The notes below the pieces were generated by a model that was given only the letters and a program-made list of their open reading frames with translations, did not search any database and was not told where the DNA came from. Source: Actinomycetes bacterium (lineage in GTDB: Bacteria; Actinomycetota; Acidimicrobiia; Acidimicrobiales; Microtrichaceae). Taken from it: a DNA stretch of 6,322 nucleotides. The DNA lies in NCBI GenBank assembly GCA_023392475.1, contig JAEVZA010000352.1, forward strand, positions 1-6,322, given 5' to 3'. Positions 1-5,131 of this stretch are shown here, one piece after another (position 1 is the stretch's first letter; every line of letters begins with the position of its first letter). A program made the position numbers and the translations under genes.

Positions 1-2
1 CC

Positions 3-1643
3 GCGGTGCTGCTCGCCGGCGCCCTGGTCGCCGCGTCCTGCTCCGACGACGGCGGGCAGGCGTCGGGCTCCACCGCCACGACCGCCGCGCCGTCGTCGTC
101 CAGCACGTCGGCGCCGGCGCGCTGCGCGCCGCCCGCCGACGCGTCGACGCCCGTCCCCGCCGCGGCCGTGAAGGGCTCCACCAGCGACCGCGACCTGACC
201 TCGTTCGACGGCACCCGCATCCGGGTGCACTGGTTCCCGCTCCCGGCGGCCACGGCGCAGGACCCCAGGCCGACGGTCCTCATGGGCCCCGGTTGGGGGC
301 TCGCGGGCGACAGTGACCCGAGCGCGCCCGGCCTCTTCGGCTCGGTGTCGATCAAGTCGCTCAACGAGGCGGGCTTCAACGTGCTCACCTGGGACCCGCG
401 TGGGTTCGGCCGCTCGGCCGGCACGGCGCAGGTCGACTTCCAGGGCGCGGAGGGCCGTGACGTCCAGCGCCTGATCGACTGGGTCGCCACGCAGCCGGGG
501 GTGCAGCTCGACGGCACCTCGGACCCGCGCATGGGCATGGTCGGGAGCTCGTACGGCGGCGGGATCCAGTTCGTGACCGCGGCGATCGACTGCCGTGTCG
601 ACGCCATCGTCCCCGTCATCGCGTGGCACTCGCTCGGGACCAGCCTCTACAAGTCGGAGATCGTGAAGTCGGGCTGGGCCGGCATCCTCAGCCAGGTGTC
701 GACCTCGGCCTCCGTCGACCCGATGGTCACCGACTCGTACGAGCACGGGCTCGAGTCCGGCACGATCACCGACGCGCAGCGAGACTGGTTCCTGTCGCGG
801 GGCCCGGGTGACGAGCTCGTGGGCAAGGTGGCGGTGCCGACGCTGATCGTCCAAGGGACGGTCGACACCCTCTTCACGCTCGACGAGGCCGTCACCAACT
901 ACCGGATCCTGCAGCGCAACCACGTCCCGGTGTCCATGCTCTGGTTCTGCGGAGGCCACGGCGCGTGCCTCACGAAGGCGGGCGACCCCGGTCGGATGAG
1001 CGTCGCCGCGCTCGCCTGGCTCCGCCGCTACGTCCAGCGCGACGACTCGGTGGAGCTCGGCCCGCGCTTCGACACGATCGACCAGGACGGCGTCCGGTGG
1101 ACCGCCGACGACGTGCCCGCGCCGTCCGCGCACCCGCTCACGGCCACCGGTGAGGGCCGCCTGCTGCTCAGCTCCATGGGTGGCGCCGGCCCCGCGAGGA
1201 AGCCGGCGGCCGCCGGCGACATCGTGGGCGACCTCGCGCTCGGCGTCACGCCGGCGCCCGCGGTCAACGCCGTCGACGTCGACATCCACGTGCCGGCCGG
1301 CCCGCACCTCGTGGTCGGTGCACCGAAGCTGAAGGTCACCTACCAGGGCGAGACGCCCGCCGGCGACCGTCCGACGCGGATCTTCGCCCAGCTCGTCGAC
1401 CCCGCCACCGGCCTCGTGCTCGGCAACCAGATCACCCCGGTGCCGCTCCAGCTGGACGGTGCCGAGCACACGGTCGAGGTGCCGCTCGAGTGGGTGTCGT
1501 ACTCGCCGGCGCCGGGCTCCACGCTCCAGCTCCAGCTGGTGCCGACGACCGTGGCCTACGCCACGCCGCGGCTCGGCGGCCAGGTCGACCTGAACGGGAT
1601 CGACATCTCGCTGCCGGTCGTGACCGGCATGCACCGCGGCTGA
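3..1643 (+). CDS. Secreted, probably lipid-anchored alpha/beta hydrolase (CocE / X-Pro dipeptidyl-peptidase S15-like), 5' partial
   Basis: The frame is open to the left edge. The first start codon in view is GTG at 6, and residues are numbered from it (545 aa). The visible N-terminus is only a hydrophobic stretch ending in LVAASC, with no basic n-region, so the true start is probably just outside the window. Cys12 is the likely lipidation site, although the lipobox is not ideal. A Ser/Thr/Ala-rich linker (about 18-38) follows, as in surface lipoproteins. The hydrolase core spans about 60-345: a GPGWG segment (94-98), a WDPRGFGRS loop (129-137), nucleophile elbow GSSYG (Ser182), acid Asp287 in QGTVD and His318 in CGGHGAC, giving a full Ser-Asp-His triad. 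The C-terminal part (about 400-540) reads as beta-rich, like the S15/CocE jelly-roll. Apart from Cys12 there are four cysteines: 40, 196, 315 and 321. The last two flank the catalytic His and could form a disulfide outside the cell. The substrate (peptide or ester) cannot be told from sequence. Confidence 0.85.
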   Translation, partial: AVLLAGALVAASCSDDGGQASGSTATTAAPSSSSTSAPARCAPPADASTPVPAAAVKGSTSDRDLTSFDGTRIRVHWFPLPAATAQDPRPTVLMGPGWGLAGDSDPSAPGLFGSVSIKSLNEAGFNVLTWDPRGFGRSAGTAQVDFQGAEGRDVQRLIDWVATQPGVQLDGTSDPRMGMVGSSYGGGIQFVTAAIDCRVDAIVPVIAWHSLGTSLYKSEIVKSGWAGILSQVSTSASVDPMVTDSYEHGLESGTITDAQRDWFLSRGPGDELVGKVAVPTLIVQGTVDTLFTLDEAVTNYRILQRNHVPVSMLWFCGGHGACLTKAGDPGRMSVAALAWLRRYVQRDDSVELGPRFDTIDQDGVRWTADDVPAPSAHPLTATGEGRLLLSSMGGAGPARKPAAAGDIVGDLALGVTPAPAVNAVDVDIHVPAGPHLVVGAPKLKVTYQGETPAGDRPTRIFAQLVDPATGLVLGNQITPVPLQLDGAEHTVEVPLEWVSYSPAPGSTLQLQLVPTTVAYATPRLGGQVDLNGIDISLPVVTGMHRG

Positions 1644-1660
1644 CCGTCGCGCACGACCCG

Positions 1661-1729
1661 CGAACGACACGAAATCCTGTGCAGGTGGAACGTCCAACGT
1701 TCCACCTGCACAGGATTTCGCGTCGTTCG
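1661..1729. terminator. Long inverted repeat between convergent genes; candidate bidirectional terminator or palindromic repeat element
   Basis: Arms 1661-1693 and 1697-1729 pair over 33 bp with one mismatch (A1669 against C1721) and a 3-nt loop (CCA, 1694-1696). The structure lies 17 nt after the hydrolase stop and 23 nt before the HMG-CoA lyase stop, between two genes that converge, so it can fold in transcripts from either side. There is no T-tract on either strand, which is common for terminator-like hairpins in high-GC actinobacteria. The stem is much longer than a usual intrinsic terminator and is less GC-rich than its surroundings (it includes GAAATCCTGTGCAGG). It may therefore be a dispersed palindromic repeat that serves as a terminator here. 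The pairing is seen directly; the role is inferred. Confidence 0.7.
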
Positions 1730-1752
1730 GGGCCCGGCGGTGCCTCGGTCGC

Positions 1753-2757
1753 TCAGCGCTGGGCGCCGAGGCTGCTGGCCGGGAAGATCCCGGCCTTCGC
1801 GAGGTAGCCGGGCACGGGGTGCGCGACGGCCTCCTCCAGCCACGGCACGATCGCCACGGCGGCGTCGAGGTCCACGCCCGTGCCCCAGCCCATGCGCTCG
1901 AGCAGGTAGGCGAGGTCCTCGGTCGGGATGTTGCCGGTGGCGTTCGGGGCGAAGGGGCAGCCGCCGATCCCGCCGAGCGACGAGTCGAGCACCCGGACGC
2001 CCGCCTCGACGGCGGCCGCCGCGTTGGCGAGGCCGGTGTTGCGCGTGTTGTGGAAGTGGCAGCGCAGCGTCGTCCCGGTGCCCTCCACGAGCGACGTCGC
2101 GAGCGCGACGCGCTCGCGGACGTCGACGGGCGTCGCCACGCCGATCGAGTCGGCGAGCGCCACCTCGTCGGGTCCGGCGGCGACGACGCGACCGAGCACG
2201 GCGGCCAGGCGCTCGACGGGCACCTCGCCCTCGTACGGGCAGCCGAACGACGCGGCCAGCGTGACCGAGACGGGGAGGCCTGCGGCGCGGGCGTCGGCGC
2301 AGATGGCGTCCACCTCGTCGAGGAGCCCCGCCGTGTCCTTCCCCTGGTTCTTCACGGCGAACGTGTCGGTGCACACGGCCACGGCGTTCACCTCGTGGAC
2401 GCCGGTGGCGACCGCGCGGTCCAGCCCGCGCCGGTTGAGCACGAGGCCGATGTAGCTGGGCTCGAGCGCCGCGAGGCCGGCATCCGCGTGCAGCGCGGCC
2501 ATCACGGCCTCCGCGTCGGCCATCTGCGGCACCCGCTCCGGGTTGACGAAGCTCACCGTCTCGATCCGCCGCAGCCCGGCCCGCACGGCCCGGGCGATCA
2601 GCTCGACCTTCGTCGGCGTGTCCAGCAGCGTGGGATCGGACTGGAGCCCGTCGCGGGGGGAGACCTCGACGATGTCGACCCGGCCGAGCTCGGGCCGGCC
2701 GGGTGGGCGGACGTCGGACGTGCGGGCCGCCGGCGCGGCGGTGCTCGGTGCGCTCAC
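1753..2757 (-). CDS. Hydroxymethylglutaryl-CoA lyase family protein (DRE-TIM metallolyase)
   Basis: This 334-aa protein is close to the usual length for bacterial HMG-CoA lyases, which split (S)-HMG-CoA into acetoacetate and acetyl-CoA at the end of leucine breakdown, using a divalent metal in a TIM barrel. Motifs in order: VEVSPRDGLQ (30-39, with Arg35 and Asp36 for catalysis and metal), SFVNPERVPQMAD (69-81), FGCPYEG (171-177), LADSIG (201-206), metal ligands His234 and His236, LAN (243-245), and the active-site loop GGCPFAPNATGN (265-276) with Cys267 and Asn276. A TEDL motif follows (279-282). The histidine segment reads HFHNTRNTGLAN rather than the HxHDTYGxALAN of well-studied enzymes, so related substrates such as 3-hydroxy-3-isohexenylglutaryl-CoA are possible. 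The GTG start (2757-2755) overlaps the stop of the upstream gene as GTGA, which fixes the start and suggests translational coupling. It is the last gene of a three-gene operon. Confidence 0.88.
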   Translation of the reverse strand: MSAPSTAAPAARTSDVRPPGRPELGRVDIVEVSPRDGLQSDPTLLDTPTKVELIARAVRAGLRRIETVSFVNPERVPQMADAEAVMAALHADAGLAALEPSYIGLVLNRRGLDRAVATGVHEVNAVAVCTDTFAVKNQGKDTAGLLDEVDAICADARAAGLPVSVTLAASFGCPYEGEVPVERLAAVLGRVVAAGPDEVALADSIGVATPVDVRERVALATSLVEGTGTTLRCHFHNTRNTGLANAAAAVEAGVRVLDSSLGGIGGCPFAPNATGNIPTEDLAYLLERMGWGTGVDLDAAVAIVPWLEEAVAHPVPGYLAKAGIFPASSLGAQR

Positions 2758-3263
2758 CCCGCCAGTCTGACAGCGCGGCGGCGCGCGTCCAGCACGCGCC
2801 CCACCCGCGCCCGGTTGCTGCGCTGGATGCAGATGAACGGGAGGTGCGCGACCCACCCGAACCCGATCATCACCAGGCCGAGCGGCCACGGGCACCACAG
2901 CAGGAACACCGGCCCCGACGCCGCGTTCATCCAGTGCACGAGCTCGGCCCGGCGCGTCTCGGCGGCGAACCGCACGAGGGCCTGGTCGGACGCGCCGCCG
3001 AGGTGGCGCTTCGACGTGCCACCCCGGAACAGGGCGCCGCCCTCGGGCATCCGGTCCTTCCACCGCCCGATGCGGAACCGTCGCTGGTAGAAGCGCCCCT
3101 CGTCCTCGAACCGGCGCGGGCGGGTGAGCCACGAGTCGTGGTCGAGCCGGTCCAGGGGGATGCGCTGCACGAGGTAGCCCGTGCCGACGCCGATGGCCGT
3201 CCAGGCGACGCACGACGCGACGACCGCCGCCCGTGGTTCCAGCGGCAGGTCGATCGCGGTCAC
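2754..3263 (-). CDS. CrtO-like glycosyl-carotenoid acyltransferase (glycosyl-4,4'-diaponeurosporenoate acyltransferase family)
   Basis: This 169-aa small membrane protein strongly resembles Staphylococcus aureus CrtO, recalled as about 165 aa, which adds a fatty acyl chain to the glucose of glycosyl-diaponeurosporenoate in the last step of staphyloxanthin synthesis. Shared blocks in order: a hydrophobic N-terminal segment (about 12-32), FEDEGRFYQ (52-60), RIGRWKDRMPEGG (64-76), KRHL (85-88), ETRRAELVHW (102-111, against ETKRAELIHW in CrtO), a second hydrophobic region (about 116-145) and QRSNRARV (147-154, against QRYNRPRL). The conserved Glu, His and Arg residues in the last blocks are the likely working residues, but the mechanism is not known to me. 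GTG at 3263-3261 overlaps the glycosyltransferase stop as GTGA, and its own stop overlaps the next gene the same way. The partner upstream is a CrtQ-like glycosyltransferase, which fits sugar transfer followed by sugar acylation. The acceptor need not be a C30 carotenoid. Confidence 0.8.
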   Translation of the reverse strand: MTAIDLPLEPRAAVVASCVAWTAIGVGTGYLVQRIPLDRLDHDSWLTRPRRFEDEGRFYQRRFRIGRWKDRMPEGGALFRGGTSKRHLGGASDQALVRFAAETRRAELVHWMNAASGPVFLLWCPWPLGLVMIGFGWVAHLPFICIQRSNRARVGRVLDARRRAVRLAG

Positions 3264-4372
3264 CGGTCGTCGGCACCCACGTGGATGACCCGGCCGCGCC
3301 AGCGGACGGCGCGCCGCACGTACGTGAGCCAGGCGGAGCGCGCGAAGACGAGGAGGAACACCAGGAGGTGGACCGGGTACAGCAGCGCGGACACCGGACC
3401 GAAGCGGCCGACCTGTCGGAACATCGCCGCGAGCTGCAGCGCCATCGCCGCGTACAGGACCACCCCGACGAGCAGGGGCGTGGCGCCCCGCAGGCCGTCC
3501 TCGAGCGCGAGGGCCGCCGTGCCCAGCGCGGCGATCCAGAGGAACACCGCGAGGAAGCGCCGGCCGCGCGTGGCGCCCGCCCCGGTCGCGAAGCTCTTCG
3601 TCCAGCCCTGGACGAGCGATCGCATCCCGCCCGGGTACATGCGGAAGCGGACGCCGTCGGCGCCGAGCAGCACGTGGGAGCCGAGCCCCGCGTCGTGGTA
3701 GCGGCGTGCGAGCGCCATGTCCTCCACGACCTGGTCGCACACCGAGGCGTGCCCGCCCACGGTGCGGTAGTCGTCCACCGAGGTCACGAGCAGGGGCCCG
3801 AACGCGCTCTGGACCTCGGCGCGGTCGCCGGCGCCGCTGCCCATGACGGCGATCACGTTGAACAGCGCGGACAGCTGCTCGTACGGGCGCTCCACGACGT
3901 GCCACGGCTGCACGGACAGGAGCCCGCCCGTCCGGGCCTGCTCCTCGACCACCCGCTCGAGCGCGCCCGGCGCGAGCCGGACGTCGGCGTCCGCGAAGAC
4001 GAGGATGCCGCCGGCGCTGCGGTCGGCACCGGTGTGGCAGGCCCAGCACTTGCCGGTCCAGCCCGACGGCAGGTCGGCCGCGTGGAGCACGGTCACGCCC
4101 TCGTGGGCCGCGGCGACGGCGGCGGTGGCGTCCGAGGAGTGGTCGTCGACGACGAGCACCTCGGTGTCGGGCGGCGGGTCGCGCTCGAGGTCGCCGAGCA
4201 GACCCCCCAGGCTCAGCTCCTCGTCCCGGGCCGGGACGACCACCGTGATGCGGCGGCCGATGCCGCCCTCGATCGCCGGCGGGAGGTCCGCCACGCGCCG
4301 CGCGCGTCCGAAGGCCCACCAGCCCAGCGCCCAGCCCACGGCGCACAGCACGATCCTGGCCGTCAACCGCAC
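3260..4372 (-). CDS. CrtQ-like family 2 glycosyltransferase (4,4'-diaponeurosporenoate glycosyltransferase family)
   Basis: This 370-aa membrane-bound GT2 enzyme is close in length to staphylococcal CrtQ (about 375 aa). An N-terminal hydrophobic segment (about 4-21) precedes the GT-A domain: VVVPARDEE (44-52), VVDDHSSD (74-81), the DxD metal/nucleotide-sugar motif FADAD (126-130), LLSVQPWH (151-158), an FGP block (191-193), an acidic ED pair (217-218) as candidate catalytic base, and QGWTKSFATGAG (255-266) in the place of the QxxRW motif. LSVQP, FGP and GWTK...TGAG are all recognisable in CrtQ. Three hydrophobic segments end the protein (about 272-292, 298-318, 328-348). The GTG start at 4372 is preferred because the hydrophobic helix begins there and GGAAGGAGA (4392-4384) lies upstream, although the 11-nt spacing is long. 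An in-frame ATG at 4561 would add 63 Pro/Arg-rich residues unlike the family. First gene of the operon. The sugar donor and acceptor are unproven. Confidence 0.83.
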   Translation of the reverse strand: MRLTARIVLCAVGWALGWWAFGRARRVADLPPAIEGGIGRRITVVVPARDEELSLGGLLGDLERDPPPDTEVLVVDDHSSDATAAVAAAHEGVTVLHAADLPSGWTGKCWACHTGADRSAGGILVFADADVRLAPGALERVVEEQARTGGLLSVQPWHVVERPYEQLSALFNVIAVMGSGAGDRAEVQSAFGPLLVTSVDDYRTVGGHASVCDQVVEDMALARRYHDAGLGSHVLLGADGVRFRMYPGGMRSLVQGWTKSFATGAGATRGRRFLAVFLWIAALGTAALALEDGLRGATPLLVGVVLYAAMALQLAAMFRQVGRFGPVSALLYPVHLLVFLLVFARSAWLTYVRRAVRWRGRVIHVGADDR

Positions 4373-4456
4373 TCCATCCGGGGTCTCCTTCCGGCGGCGC
4401 GGGCCGCACCGGAGGCGAGGCCCAGCGACATTCAAGCCCAACGGAGCCCCCGGCGG

Positions 4457-4506
4457 CCCGCGCTCCCACGGGTGGCTCGGGAAACCACTCACACGGGGAG
4501 CGCGGG
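4457..4506. repeat. 11-bp perfect inverted repeat in the divergent intergenic region; possible operator or hairpin
   Basis: Arms 4457-4467 (CCCGCGCTCCC) and 4496-4506 are exact reverse complements separated by 28 nt. Inside lie CCAC/GTGG repeats (4466-4469, 4472-4475, 4485-4488), giving a nested pairing. The element sits in the roughly 200-bp gap between the divergent glycosyltransferase operon (start 4372) and the receiver-like gene (preferred start 4576), where control of both would be expected. No convincing -35/-10 pair was found on either strand of this gap. In sequence this GC-rich an 11-bp pairing can arise by chance, so the regulatory reading is tentative. Confidence 0.3.
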
Positions 4507-4575
4507 GGCCGATGGGAGGACGTGGAAGCCCAGCATCGACCCAACGGCGGCGGGCCGTCACCGATCGAGGACCGG

Positions 4576-5064
4576 ATGCCGGTCCTCGTCCTGCAGCGCG
4601 GCGGCGGGGACGCCGCGCGGCTCCGACGACACCTGCGGACGTCGTCCTGCATCGAGACGGCCGTGGCCGGTCCCGACGCGCTCCTCCGCTCGCCGCTCCG
4701 GTGGCCTGCCGATCCGCGCGTGCACCCCGTCGCGATGGTGGCGCTCCTCCCGGAGCGCGACGGCGCCATCGCCTCCGCCGAGCAGATCGCCCGGCGCCTG
4801 GGCGAGGTGCCGCTCGTGGTCGTGGCCGACGGCACCCGCGACTTCGCCCTCGCGCTCCTCGAGGTGGGGGTCGAGGACGTCCTCGACGCCGTCCACCTCT
4901 CGGGCGCCGCGCTCGAGCAGACCATCGGCGACGCGGTCCACCGCCGGGTGGGGCGCATCCTCCACGTGGCCGACGTCGAGCGGCCCGTCGACATCCCGAT
5001 GCTCACCACGGGGGTCCGTCCCCGCGTCGGGACCGCGCGCACCGGCAGCGCCGTCGCGGGCTGA
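4576..5064 (+). CDS. Stand-alone degenerate receiver-like (pseudo-receiver) protein, function unknown
   Basis: From ATG 4576 the product is 162 aa. It has the alternating strand/helix pattern of a response-regulator receiver: MPVLVLQRGGGDAARLRRHL as strand 1 and helix 1, a central VAMVALLPERDG like the usual LLDLxLPDxDG, then VPLVVVADGT and ALLEVGVEDVLDAVHLSGAAL, resembling the PVIVLT...ALxxGAxDYLxK half of receivers. The expected phospho-acceptor Asp aligns with Val, the conserved Thr/Ser after strand 4 with Ala, and the strand-5 Lys with Ala. It should therefore not be phosphorylated in the normal way. No output domain follows; the last 30 or so residues are Arg/Pro/Gly-rich. The ATG has GAGGA 4 nt upstream and begins exactly at strand 1. 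An in-frame GTG at 4522 would give 180 aa, with its purine-rich site (GGGAGGA) only 1 nt away. It diverges from the glycosyltransferase operon. A role as a protein-protein adaptor is a guess. Confidence 0.65.
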   Translation: MPVLVLQRGGGDAARLRRHLRTSSCIETAVAGPDALLRSPLRWPADPRVHPVAMVALLPERDGAIASAEQIARRLGEVPLVVVADGTRDFALALLEVGVEDVLDAVHLSGAALEQTIGDAVHRRVGRILHVADVERPVDIPMLTTGVRPRVGTARTGSAVAG

Positions 5065-5067
5065 GGC

Positions 5068-5090
5068 GCTGCGGGAGCGGCTCCCGCGGC
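5068..5090 (+). terminator. Candidate intrinsic terminator hairpin
   Basis: Arms 5068-5077 and 5081-5090 pair over 10 bp, with one G-T wobble (5070/5088) and a CGG loop. The hairpin begins 3 nt after the stop of the receiver-like gene. No T-run follows. Its position right after a stop and before a separate gene supports a terminator that insulates the dehydrogenase. Confidence 0.5.
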
Positions 5091-5094
5091 CGGG

Positions 5095-5100
5095 TACGCT
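5095..5100 (+). promoter_or_regulatory. Possible -10 element (TACGCT) for the acyl-CoA dehydrogenase
   Basis: GGGTACGCT contains a TANNNT hexamer 31 nt before the dehydrogenase start and just after the hairpin. That would leave a leader of roughly 25 nt. There is no recognisable TTGACA-type -35, because the expected position falls inside the hairpin. The call rests on the hexamer and its placement only. Confidence 0.3.
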
Positions 5101-5131
5101 CTGCGGCGAACCTCCGGCCCGTGGAGAAGCT

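Noticed and set aside
1556..2374. Minus-strand frame of 272 residues crossing the palindrome.
   Set aside because: Extremely Arg-rich, lies out of frame over the lyase, and reads through the inverted repeat (seen as mirrored PVQVER/FHLHRIS peptides). It is a shadow.
2758..3276. N-terminal extension of the HMG-CoA lyase up to 3276.
   Set aside because: It covers the whole CrtO-like gene in another frame and lacks any family similarity. The lyase starts at GTG 2757.
1753..4372. A staphyloxanthin biosynthesis cluster.
   Set aside because: Only the two late tailoring enzymes are recognisable. No synthase, desaturase or oxidase gene is in the window, so a full pathway cannot be claimed.
4522..4575. 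GTG at 4522 as start of the receiver-like gene.
   Set aside because: The purine-rich site ends 1 nt before it, which is too close. The added 18 residues are Pro/Gly-rich and precede strand 1, while ATG 4576 begins exactly at the domain. It is kept as an alternative.
3264..5042. Minus-strand open frame extending upstream of the CrtO-like gene to 5042.
   Set aside because: Low-complexity Arg/Pro/Ala sequence that overlaps the glycosyltransferase and receiver-like genes. The GTGA overlap and family homology place the real start at 3263.
3233..5131. Long open plus-strand frame running antisense to the crtO/crtQ-like genes and joined in frame to the acyl-CoA dehydrogenase, as if a fusion protein of over 1000 residues.
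   Set aside because: The upstream part is Arg/Ala/His-rich with no recognisable domain. It is the mirror of well-supported minus-strand genes, and the dehydrogenase family begins at the GTG at 5132 with its own ribosome binding site. Open antisense frames are expected at this GC content.
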